Shown here: positions 1 to 16,443 of the stretch, piece after piece
Layout: the number at the start of each line of letters is the position of its first letter
Numbering within the stretch: the first letter of the stretch is position 1
Origin: Haliclona indistincta
Taxonomy: Eukaryota; Porifera; Demospongiae; Haplosclerida; Chalinidae
Length of the DNA stretch: 64,000 nt
Assembly: GCA_964017065.1 (NCBI GenBank)
Contig: OZ024791.1
Location: forward strand, 619,001-683,000
Reading direction: 5' to 3'
The notes under the pieces: generated by a model
The model's database searches: none
The model's input: the letters and a program-made list of their open reading frames with translations, nothing else
What the model was told of the DNA's origin: nothing
Position numbers and translations under genes: made by a program

Positions 1-269
1 TAGCTCTGCACTGCACTCTCAACTGGTTGGTGTGGCAGCCGGCTAGCACTGCTAGACCCATTGGACCAATCACAGCAGGGTATTTCAACCACTGGGTGCT
101 GTGCGCGTGTGATGGCGGTTGTCTGCCTAGCTGCTCTCGTGCTAGCCTGCCTGCTCCACGGCTCCATTGCCTAGTGATGACGGGACCAAGGAGTCTACCA
201 GCTGCTGCTCTCAGAGTCGAGAGAGCCGCCATGCTGGATGGGCGGAGACAGCACTTGGGCGAACGTGAA

Positions 270-480
270 CGGATGAATCCGATTGTGCTACGGAAAGAGG
301 CGTAACAGCGCATGGCCGACCAATGTGGTGATGTGCGTGCATATGCATTTGTGCGTGTCTTGATACAAGGAGCCTTGGCTTGCTGGACAACCAGTAAAGA
401 GTAAGTAAGGAGAGAATAGTGCGCGCGGAAAGAGAGAGGAACAAAGGGAGAGGGTGTGTGAGGGAGAGAAGATGTGGAGA
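270..480 (+). pseudogene. VPS18 fragment (5' leader and part of exon 3)
   Basis: Two short blocks resemble the start of the intact VPS18 gene downstream. About 271-305 matches the leader around 5842-5890, but the copy of the ATG region is degraded. About 380-420 matches the end of exon 3 with its donor (6315-6345). The order is kept but the intervening DNA is missing. No reading frame survives. It is a relic, not a gene. Confidence 0.6.
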
Positions 481-599
481 GAGAGAGAGAAAAGAGCTGG
501 TCTGGAAAGAGTAAACTAGAAAAGGAGAGTGAAAAAAGAGGGAGGAAGCTAATAATTATGACAGAGAGTATGGTGTTTAACTTTATTGTACCCTCTTGA

Positions 600-670
600 G
601 TATCTGACATCCTGATATTAAAGTAGGCAGCACCAGTATGAGGCTAGGTACCAGTATGGGACTGAGGTAC
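600..670 (+). repeat. Fragment of the VPS18 intron-4 minisatellite
   Basis: Contains 'accagtatgaggctagg' and 'accagtatggga' type words, like the repeat that follows exon 4 of VPS18 (6664-6890). It lies between two other VPS18 fragments and fits the idea of one collapsed partial VPS18 copy in 230-1110. Confidence 0.4.
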
Positions 671-907
671 ATCAATAGTACTAGTACCGCAACCGAAAAT
701 TTCCATCAAGATGACCAAATTTTGAGTAAAAAAATTTGGGGGCACCCCACGAAAATTTAAAATTACTATGTTTTACGGTACTGCCTGTGTTTCATTTAAC
801 AGTTTGAAAATCATTCTGGGCAACTCTACAAAATTAACTGTTACTCTTGTCTTGCTGTGGTATCTGTGTATAGTAGGGTATAGAGTAAGTATGATGTTCA
901 GTATGCT

Positions 908-1110
908 GTCAGGAGCCGTGTGTGCATATCTACTCCTCCATGAGCCTGTTTGAGGAAGGAGTCACCTTGGCACTATCGGTACATGTACTAGCACACCATT
1001 ACTACTACTGCTATAACATTTTGTTTTCTCTCCCTCTCTTTATTTCTCGTCTCTCTCTCCTCTCAGCTCGGTATGGTTGATCTTGCTCTCTAGAGTCACG
1101 TGACAAGAAA
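908..1110 (+). pseudogene. VPS18 fragment (exon 18, intron, start of exon 19)
   Basis: 908-982 matches the second half of VPS18 exon 18 (compare 11063-11132). It is followed by a CT-rich intron remnant and then the beginning of exon 19 (about 1067-1108) with an internal deletion of roughly 20 bases. The intron is retained, so the copy came through DNA and not through a spliced transcript. It cannot encode a protein alone. Confidence 0.8.
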
Positions 1111-1553
1111 AGTACTAGAAGCCTCACGTTAACAAACTAGATTCTTATTTTGGAACTAAAGTCAAGATGCTTCAAAAGTAAAGTTGATCACACAACTGCC
1201 TACCAGATAGCAGAGTGCTTTTCCAATTTCCATCTACAGCATAGCTCAACCTGAGGGCCCAAAGAACTACCTGTTCATCTCAGCTAGGCACAAAAAAATA
1301 TTCTTGATGACACAGAGGTTGCAAGTTGTCAAGTCAGCACTCCCAGGCGATACTCTTGCATGGGAGTTGTGTAGCATGGCATTTATCCCAAAGCAGCACC
1401 AAGATTAGTTTTGTACTCATGTATGAATAATTATTAATTTTGTATGAGTCTCAAGTTTATTACTGTCACTGTTTCTATGATATCAAACATACATCATGTA
1501 ATAGTTATGTGGTAGCAAAAAGTATAAAGATTTATTCCACAACAACATGCAGC
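1111..1553. other. No gene seen
   Basis: AT-rich sequence between the VPS18 relic and the 3' end of the minus-strand ORF. It probably holds that gene's 3' UTR. Nothing else recognised. Confidence 0.5.
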
Positions 1554-2483
1554 TCATAGCTTTCCAATAACTGTCAAAATCGAGCTTTCGAGATCCTGTT
1601 GCTTTGAATCCAGCTCACGTTTGCATTCAGAAGCAGTTGTTGCAAATGATTCTAATTCTTCGAAAAATTTAATCACAGATTCCATCTGTGAATCTCGACA
1701 CGAATCAAAATATTCAATGTGCTCTACAACCTCTTTCAACCCTTGTTGTACTCTCTTGGCAGTATGTTGAATGCTAGCAGCTGTACCAGAAATCTCACCA
1801 ATGCATATTCCGAGGAGAATCAACGCTTTTTTCTTATCTTTGAATTCAGTTCCAATGACATGTGTTAATCTAGCCACAGAGCCTCCAAATGCCATTGGGG
1901 CAGCCACTCCAGTAATGAATCCGATTATCGTGCCAAGTCCTAAAGTTGGAACTCCTGCAAGTGCTACACCACCAGCACCTGTATCAATCGCTGAACCTGA
2001 TGAAAATGCACCGGAAGCTCCTTCAGCAAGTTTTGGCTTATCAGCTTCACTTTTGAACCCTTCGTGGGCTTCAGACAATCTCTGTATAATGCTTTTTCCA
2101 TTACAATGATCTTCGAACTTTCTAAAGCTAGCTTCGGCTCTTTCTAAGCACCGCATTAGTTGTTTCAAGTACCCATTCAGTGGTTCAAAATTTGGTTCGT
2201 CTTGCCTGAGTGCATCTAAAACAGTTGCCTTTCGTTCCTCATGTTTTGCGTACCATGCAAAGTTGTCCAATTGTTTCATATAATCGCTAAGAAGTAGTAA
2301 CATATTCAGAAGCTCACGGCAGGCAGTTTTCGTCTCTAGTGTTATCTTTCGATCACCTAGCTCGTTGATTTTATCCACAGCATCTCCTACAACAGAAGTT
2401 ATCTTGCTAATAAACTCCTTCAAACACTTGGTAAGGGTAGTTAGCAGCGCTGTAAGATTGTCTGGTACTAAGAGTGACTCCAT
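1554..2483 (-). CDS. Apolipoprotein-L-like / helical membrane-inserting protein, unassigned
   Basis: Uninterrupted 309-residue ORF starting MESLLVPDN. The first ~150 residues are predicted mostly helical and charged. Residues ~155-205 are rich in Gly/Ala with a hydrophobic hairpin-like stretch (GVALAGVPTLGLGTIIGFI followed by a second apolar run). A third apolar segment lies near residues 220-237, then a helical tail. This helix, glycine-rich hydrophobic hairpin, helix layout resembles apolipoprotein L and related pore-forming helical proteins; the assignment rests on pattern only. A splice-acceptor-like tract (pyrimidines then tgcag) sits about 10 bases upstream of the ATG, so a 5' exon is possible. 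It lies downstream of, and on the same strand as, the CARD gene at 4.6-5.7 kb. The reading phases do not join directly, so I keep them as separate genes. Confidence 0.5.
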   Translation of the reverse strand: MESLLVPDNLTALLTTLTKCLKEFISKITSVVGDAVDKINELGDRKITLETKTACRELLNMLLLLSDYMKQLDNFAWYAKHEERKATVLDALRQDEPNFEPLNGYLKQLMRCLERAEASFRKFEDHCNGKSIIQRLSEAHEGFKSEADKPKLAEGASGAFSSGSAIDTGAGGVALAGVPTLGLGTIIGFITGVAAPMAFGGSVARLTHVIGTEFKDKKKALILLGICIGEISGTAASIQHTAKRVQQGLKEVVEHIEYFDSCRDSQMESVIKFFEELESFATTASECKRELDSKQQDLESSILTVIGKL

Positions 2484-4585
2484 GAGGCCTGCAGTTAAAG
2501 AAAAATATATTTACATCATCATCACTGGACACTAGATTCGATTTTCAGTAATGCAAGACCATATCCTTTGCCAAGGAGAAAGTGGATCTGGTTACTTTGG
2601 TCGATTTTCTTGCATTTTCAGGTCAATGATTATGCAATCATTCAACTATAATGTACAAAAACTTGATCGCCAAAAACAGACAACTAATTCATGATTGCTA
2701 TTTGAGTTGAGCTACAAGTGATCTTCTAAATAATTATGCATCACAAGTTGAGGCAAAAATGAGTATCTTAATGTTGCTATTATCACTTGTGGTTGTTTAG
2801 CACTCGCAGAGACTGTCAGTATCTATGTCAACTCATGCAGCAAGTAAGTTTTCACCATTAAAGCAGGCTCTGAATTGCATTTCCTTTACAAAGTTATAGT
2901 TTCAAATGATCACCAGGAGCTCATCAAAACATATCAGTCAAAGGAGCATGTAAACAGCGAAATCCTGATGCTAAAAACAAAGCCAAATAATATATTGACG
3001 GACCAAAATTTAATAAGAATAAAAATGCATTGACCATGCTGTCTCGCCTAGTCACCTTTCAGATCACAGCACATGTGAAGGATGGTTTTCGACGTAAAGT
3101 GTTAGTAAGCAGTGTACCCTAGCAGCAGTAGACAGCAGAAAAGCGATGATTCCTATGTCAGATGGCATTCATGTTTGGATTTCGCCGGATAATAATGAGT
3201 TGCACGCTCCCTCATCCACTTCATGGGGTCGATATGCTCATGGTTTACTGGTTCGACCTTTGAGCAAGAATGGACGTTACCATCTGTTCCTGTGCTCATG
3301 TTGTATGTTAGGTGTAATTCAGAAACATAAACTTCCACTATTGTCATAAACAATGTGGAGCTCACTCAAGCTTGGCTCAATTATTTTAGCTTATGTGACT
3401 CATCACTACTTGATAGATCACCTGTTCCTGGTGTCTGACAAGTACTCTCAACTGTCATTCTTTGACTTTGTGACATCTCAGATGTTGGGTGTACACCCTG
3501 TGACTCCCCAGACACCTGCAGATTGATGGCTACACTGATTTTCTGTCAAAACAGGCGAGCAATAGCTATACTAGGACACTGTGTACATAGGCCAGCAAGG
3601 AAAATTATTTGTTCTCTGAAGGGTTAACACTACTGAATGAACATTCACAATGTCATTGCTTATGTAACAGTCATCACTGCACTGTGCACAATAAATCAGT
3701 TCATTTAGCAATTACCACTTATCCATCACAGCACCAAAAAACTTGAAAAAGTGATGATGTCATATGCGAAAAATCTAACTTGCCAGCTCAGCATTTGCAA
3801 AAGCTCTCTGTTACTGCATTGCCCTTGTTAAGATACATGCGTATGGCTAGTAGTGGTTTTGCAAGACAAAGCCCTGAAAAGTTTTTCAGGCTTGAGCATT
3901 GTAACTATGCGCAACTGTATCATCGCTGGTGATACAGCTGAAGTGTTTAAACTGGCTTGCAGGACTGCTGTAGTGATTGCCTTTCACCTGATATTTGTCT
4001 CTTTAGCATAACTATTGCTTTAGCTGAGCTTTAGTCATTAGCAACCACCATTTGCGTGGACCACCCCAAACAGTTTATCCAAAGTCAAACTCAGTTTTCA
4101 TTCAAGAATACAAGTGCAAAATCATCGTGTCCTCCCTTTGAACAGGGGAGTTTTTACAAGGGTGCTTTCAGTGCTTGAGCACCCCCTTAAGAACCAGAAA
4201 TTTCTTTTTTAATGAGGCATAAGATATAGTTGACCATGCTTAGCAAAAATAATTAATGTTTGCTATATTTAGTAAGGTGATTAGTGGCTTGCTAGCCATA
4301 GGAATGCACGTTTTACTATACTAGCTCAGAGAACAGCTGCATTATGCAAAGCCTTGCTTGAATTTCGATTGTACTGTAATAATAATAATAATTTCGGGCG
4401 TGGTCAATAAATAATAGGTGTGGTTTATATGAATATATAATTAAGCACCCTCCTATTCCAAATCCTGGATACGCCACTGTTGAATGTAGGATCGCACACT
4501 CGATACTTTGAACGAATATTTGAATGCTAGGACATGCATTTATGTCCTACACAGCAGTATAATTAATGCTTTATTCAAAATGTAC
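2484..4585. other. Intergenic or long intron, no gene recognised
   Basis: About 2.1 kb of AT-rich sequence between two minus-strand coding blocks. Only short chance ORFs (for example 3153-3365) are present. A terminal exon of the CARD gene could hide here, because its last recognised exon ends at a plausible donor (4663). Confidence 0.5.
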
Positions 4586-5739
4586 TCATGAAAAAGGCAT
4601 AGGAAGTTCATGAACTTTAATTTGCAAGTCTCTACATGTACATGTACATAATTGTATGTTCACCTTTTCAATGATCACTTCAGTACCACCAATAGTCAGT
4701 TTGACCACACCCATTGCTGCTAACTCATGGGCATTGTTTGTTGCTAGTCTCGCTAACTCCTTCATCAGATATCGAGGAGCACAGCACACGACCACAACAC
4801 TACCAACTTCAATAACTACGATTTGAACACGATCAGCCAATTGTCCAAAGCCCTTCTGCAAAACATCACGAATATCTTTCATTGTCTTTTCAATACTGTT
4901 CCACTGCAGCTGAAATTCTATCTTGTCAGAGGGGTGGATATACCGAGGATGATCCTCGCGAAATGATCTGACATATGAGTGATTGTTAAGAGTGCGCTCG
5001 CAAAATGAGTCAAGTTCCCTGCGATACTTCTCTACATGTTGCTTCATCTCTTCCAGGTCAAAGTGTTTGGCAATAACTTTAAAGTAAGCCACATCAGTAA
5101 GTGATGATTTGTCGCGTACAATCTTCATTATGTCATCAATTTTAATAGCATCTTTAAGAGGAATGACTAGTTCAGGAAAGGTTTTGCAAAGGTAGTCTTT
5201 GAGTGCAGTTTCTGAAACCTGTGACTCCAATGTGGCACATAAACTAGTGTACATTTTACCAAAGCTATCTTGAAGGTCAACAAAAGCTTCTTTGTACTCA
5301 GCAGATACTGTATACCTCCGGCCTATTATCATGTAAAGAGAATGTTTTAATGTTTATAGAATGGCAATCACAATAATAGTATTAACAAACCTTTATTTTC
5401 CATTAGTCTCTCAGTAGAACCAGGATTACTTGTTAACTGATTTCTCATTTTCTTTGCTAGATTAGCCGTCTCTGGACTATCTTCTAACACGCTCATAAAC
5501 ACTTGAAATAGCTCGGGGTTGTTATGAATAGAGGCAGTGACTGCTGATAGTATGGCGGTGCTGTTCTGGACTTGGCTCCTTCCTTGCGTGCTGACTTCAG
5601 AGACCAGAGTTTTGCCAACCACGCCTTCTTGCAGAAGTTTAGATGCGACAGAAAGGGGATGGATGATCGCCACTTGGAGATCATTGTAATGGTTCTGGAT
5701 GACCCCTTCTTCTGCTGGATCGCTGTCGCTGTATGCCAT
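4586..5739 (-). CDS. CARD-like protein with an unassigned C-terminal helical region
   Basis: Exon 1 is 5391-5739 and exon 2 starts at 5322. Joining gives a continuous frame. Exon 2 either ends at a donor at 4664/4663 or reads on to a stop at 4586. Residues ~1-105 look like a six-helix CARD (VIQNHYNDLQ at the start, LFQVFMSVLEDSPETANLAK at the end). The second part (RYTVSAEYKEAFVDLQ onwards, about 220 residues) is helical, with a C-terminal beta-rich piece (IVVIEVGSVVVVCC) and no family that I recognise. A paralogue with the same two parts is at 52415-53547, and its frame is lost exactly where this one stays open. That paralogue also splices right after the equivalent of 4664, so another 3' exon is likely. 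The start is 166 bp from, and divergent to, VPS18. A role in Death-fold signalling is inferred. Confidence 0.65.
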
Positions 5740-5905
5740 TTAGAGATTTTCACTCGAAAATAATTCACTAACTAACTAAAGGGTTAAGGTACAGGTTACT
5801 GGGTACACCACGCCCACATTACGTCATTAGCTGTTATGAACCGATGAATCCGATCGTGCTAGCTATATATAGCGCTACGGAAAGAGGCGTACTAGCAGTA
5901 ATAAA
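5740..5905. promoter_or_regulatory. Divergent promoter region, CARD gene / VPS18
   Basis: 166 bp separates the start codons of the minus-strand CARD gene and the plus-strand VPS18. A TATA-like run (tatatatag) is at ~5867-5875, about 35 bp before the VPS18 ATG. Transcript starts are not known. Confidence 0.4.
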
Positions 5906-12214
<6,309 letters not shown>

Positions 12215-12240
12215 ACTACAACTCTTTTGCATTGTATTAT

Positions 12241-12246
12241 AATAAA
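12241..12246 (+). terminator. VPS18 polyadenylation signal
   Basis: AATAAA lies 27 bp after the stop codon. A second chance motif is not needed. Cleavage site unknown. Confidence 0.5.
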
Positions 12247-13664
12247 TTATATCAGAGTTTTTGAGTGCCGATAATTTTATTGTACCATCATTACATAACC
12301 ATGCGAGTGGTAGTCCATGATCAGTGCTGATACACAACTCATCATACGTGTGACATCGTGGTCAGCTGGTTGTTCGGTGTGTTTAGGATAGTGTGTTCAA
12401 GGGAGACTAGTTTGGAGTGAGGGAGCTCCTCTTCAAGCTAGCTAGCCTAGCTGTGAGGTGTCAGTTCATACTGAGGCACACTGGACATCTTCACACTCAC
12501 TAGACAAGATGTTGAACAAGTGCATGTTCACCTGCAGATTCTGCCTCAACTGAACTATATGATGGCTATAGCCTCAGTGGAGAGTCTGGGTCATGTAGAA
12601 ACCACTTCATACTAAAATGTTGTTGAGTTCTAGTCCAGGGACAGGTGCATATACAAACTTGGAGCTGTGTCAAAGCAACATGACTTATGGGCAAAAAGGG
12701 CATTAGATACCACTGGATACTGGATCTATTTAGACGACTCAAGCTATACAGACACTGGATGGGATGCAGGAAGTACTGGAGCAGGCAAACATGAGAAACT
12801 AAATAAGTTGAGTAGTGAAGAGGATCAAGAGGAAGAATGCACCGGACATGGAACAAGAAGGGAGGAAGCTATGGGCTAAGCAACAGGAGATAAGGCAGTG
12901 AAGATGACCTCGAAGTAGAGGACGATTCAACAGGTTGTCTTAGTAGCTCCTCAGTTTCTGACCCAATAGAGCTGTTATCATCGCTAGTAAAATAAAGTGC
13001 AATTAAGTGTGGATCTAGCTACTACTCATTATGAACTAGTCACAGGGAGTGTTCTATGAATAAGGGTACGAGGCAATAGGATGACAGTGTCGAACACTCC
13101 TTAATATCTGAGCAAGAAATTAATTAAAAAAGAGGTGCAAATGTGGTTCCATTTCTCACGTTCGGACTAGCTATCGTGACTGTCTCATGAACTAAGGTAA
13201 GACAGGCAAGTAACCTGTTTGTACCTGATTGCACTACTTCTGTCAGTGTACAAAATCACACAAATGTTGATTTTATATATTTGCATGACACTAATAATTA
13301 TAATAATTATTAATGAATGTTCTAAACAACCTCCTATCATGATATGCACTGGATGCCCTCCATGATGCACTTTGGAAAGCAAAATAAAGTACAGTTTTCA
13401 GTAGTATAATACCTCGGCAACATTAACCCCGCATGTATGAAAAGAGTGAGTACAGAATCAAGTGACAAAGTGTACATAACATGAAACATACACCCTAATA
13501 GCACTAGAGATATTAAACATCCCATTTCCTATCTTTTTATAAAAATTAAAACGGACAAAAAATAACCTCCTCTCCTCCCCTAGCTACCTGTATTTATCTG
13601 TATTTGTATTTGCTATTGACATCTCTATTTTGTATCATGGTGAAAAGAAGGGATACAGACCACA
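12247..13664. other. Region 3' to both VPS18 and the ART-like pseudogene
   Basis: No gene recognised. It is closely similar to 35910-37062 with small indels, so it belongs to the duplicated block. Converging 3' UTRs of VPS18 and the ART-like gene probably occupy both ends. Confidence 0.6.
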
Positions 13665-14870
13665 TCACATAGTTATGACCATCTCGAACACCCATACCTC
13701 TTTAGAATTTACTGTCTCCTGCTGGACACGCTGGATTAAGAACTTGCTTCCAGGAGATAAAGTGTATTCATTTTTCTCAGGGTCATCAGAGAGAGCAGTG
13801 ATATAGCTGGCCCTCTCCCACACAATTGCACCAGGTGCTGGATTGAGAACAAGCAAGATACCATTGCTGTATTCCATGGCTTCCTCTCGATATTCAGTGA
13901 AGCTCATCACTCCCTTCAATGTAATGGTGTCACCGACTTTAAAAACAGTCTGCAGTGCATCTTGGAAAGGCATTTGCATTGGTGTTCCTACTGGACCTGA
14001 ATTACCAGAGAACTCGAGAAATTCTGCCACAAAGCGTTCCAGACCCAAATTGCTTATGTCAGGCTGTCCACTGTAAAGATGTGGCACCTTATAGACACTT
14101 GTGCGTGGGAAGGAATAAAAACAGGCTTCCAGGAGCCTGTTCTGAACGTTGCAGAAATACTGGAGCCTATTGTGCAATTGGTCCAGTTGTTGACGAACCT
14201 CTGCTTCACTATCTGCTGGCAACATCAGAAAAGAGTGCATGTAATCGTTGTTCTAAGGTGTGAAAGGCGGCCAGTCGGATGACCATATGACATTGGCTAT
14301 GGTATCAAGGTCGAGTGGATCACCTTCAATGCCTGTATAGACAAAGAACCTGAACATAACGATTCTCATGAAGCTGGCTGAGGTCCAGTCATACACACTG
14401 AAAGCCAGCTGCTTGTTGTGTTCAGTAAAGGGAAAGAATAGCTGTCCCAAGCGCTCGATCTCTGCATCAGTCTTTCCGGGGGCATCGGGAATGTTCTGGT
14501 AGGGGACAAGCTTCAGGTCCATCATTTCCTGCAATGCCAAAGCATCTCTAAAAGCAATGGTGGACAGAGGCTGCAGTGATGGGCCAACCACTATTGGAAC
14601 CGGCTGCCTGGAATGAGCCATTCTCAAGAAAGGTGAGGGTCACTCTACCCTCACCTTCATATCTAAAGATGCTCCCATTCATGAATATGCCCCACGATGA
14701 GCTGGAGCCCCTCCCAACATCTACCAGATCAAGGAAGCCCTTTTCTGTTACGACAATGCGATAGCTGGCTCCCTCGGCCCCCTTACGACATTCAGCACTT
14801 CCCCTCCTCCACTTTGAAGCACTCACTGCTGGGGAGAGGTAAGGTTGATGATCTTCACAATTCTCCACAT
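13665..14870 (-). pseudogene. ART-like gene, copy 1, inactivated
   Basis: Same gene as the intact copies at 16444-17655 and 37063-38277, but broken. Compared with them it has a TGA at about codon 16 (Q to stop after TSPQQ), a 1-base deletion near 14785, a loss of several bases around 14573, and a TAG in the piece read as TPQNKDYMH elsewhere. The three surviving frames cover the whole protein. A TTAA-flanked element is inserted 1 bp upstream of the ATG (14872-16128), which would also separate it from its promoter. Confidence 0.85.
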
Positions 14871-14875
14871 CTTAA

Positions 14876-16124
14876 CCCTTTAAGCCCATTTGGCGTCATA
14901 CATACTTCAGACACCATAACTTTATGAAAAAGTGCTAAAATATCCCAAAATTAAGGGTGGAATTCCCAAACATCGATCAGGATTACGAATATTTTAGTTT
15001 CTACTGTTAGTTGAAGGCTTGCTCAGTCACACTGATCACCCAAGAAAGTCGCCATTCGTCTTGTGGGCGTAGCAAGCTCCGCCCAATGACGAAAAGTTGC
15101 GTTTGTTTACAAAGCATGCCACACCCACACAAAATGTCAGACATAAACTTTGGTACACAAGGAATTAAGAAACGTACGCATGGGATTTTGCAAAAAGGTA
15201 TCTGTCTGTAAGTTACAGAGGGGCGAATATTTAATGAGAAGACACGATTTCGGCAAAAATTCCCTACCAGCAAGAGCGATGGAAGAAGATACATCTACTT
15301 ATTTTGCCAAAGCTAGCGCCAAAAAATGCCACCTCTCGCCCTTCCCGGCGCCCTCCCCACAACCCACCCACCCACCCCTAGCTATGTGGGTACGTCTCTC
15401 GTGATTGCAGAGTACGAAATAATTTAATTTGTTCCAAATACGGCAAGTGCTATTGGAGTGTGGGTACACCCATTTTCCGTGTCACGGGGCAAGTAATAGC
15501 CAGGACACTGTAGATTATATTGTGCAAAGGGCAGCAAAAAAGAATAGTTGGCTTCAGTGCAAATTTCACAACAATTTAGGAAAAAGAAAATGGCTGCCAA
15601 GAAAGTTTGGACATTTTATGGCTTCGGGTGCTCGGAAACACATTTTTGCGCATTCTCTATGATCTGGGCTACATTTTACACTCACCACAACCACTGCAAT
15701 TTATATGTATACTTTTCAGTAGCCAGCCCCAAAGTACTAACTTTGAGCAAAATTTAACGAGGTACGTCGCTGCACTTTATCGGCTTCACTTTCGAAGTGG
15801 GAGGGGCATATCGACCGACTTGAGTGTAGGCAATTGCGGCTACTCACTGGCGTAAAACGACGCAAATTTGAGACCAGTAACACAAAAGACACACGAGATA
15901 TTCATGATAGAAGTGGTCAGCATTTACGAGTGTGACAAGCTGAATCGACAATCTTTATTATAATACCAGAAATCAAATCAGTACAATATACTATGGCTAT
16001 TTATTAAGACAGTTCAGAAAGGCACTAGTGGGTCCTGCTAATGATAATCATAAACATGGTTATAATGATTAATAACTGTTACACGAGGTTAAAATTTCAG
16101 CAAGATAATTTAGTAATTAAAGGG
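14876..16124. mobile_element. piggyBac-like TTAA MITE, long form
   Basis: 1249 bp beginning CCCTTTAAGCCC and ending ATTAAAGGG, flanked on both sides by TTAA (14872-14875, 16125-16128). The two paralogous ART loci have a single TTAA at this place (38278-38281 and 16439-16442), so the target duplication is directly shown. Ends match the 591-bp elements at 28303 and 29268. No transposase ORF is visible, so it is non-autonomous. Assignment to piggyBac rests on the TTAA target and CCC/GGG termini. Confidence 0.85.
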
Positions 16125-16440
16125 TTAACAGAGGCTTTAGCTAACTTCAGGGCTACAAACTGAATCTTCCAGGCCTGCAACCAAATACATTGATAATAAC
16201 ATCACATTGATTTTATCAATGTATCCAGTTGCAGCTCTGGGATGTTCAGTTATCATTGGGTAGAACCTTAACTGGAGGTAAAAATCGCTCCAGTTAAGGT
16301 TCTACCCAATGATAACTGAACATCCCAGAGCTGCAACTGGATACATTGATAAAATCAATGTTATGATAATATCATGTATTTGGTTGCAGGCCTAGAAGGC
16401 AGTTCAGTTTGTAGCCCTGAAGTTAGCTAAAGCCTCTGTT
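16125..16440. repeat. Large inverted repeat joining ART-like copies 1 and 2
   Basis: Arms of about 155 bp (16125-16280 and 16287-16440) are reverse complements with few differences. The short centre is near 16281-16290 (ggtaaaaatcgc). The symmetry continues through the two ART-like genes, interrupted only by the TTAA element, giving a head-to-head inverted duplication of about 1.5 kb per arm. Confidence 0.85.
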
Positions 16441-16443
16441 AAG

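Noticed and set aside
1771..2109. 112-residue plus-strand ORF
   Set aside because: Antisense shadow of the ApoL-like ORF.
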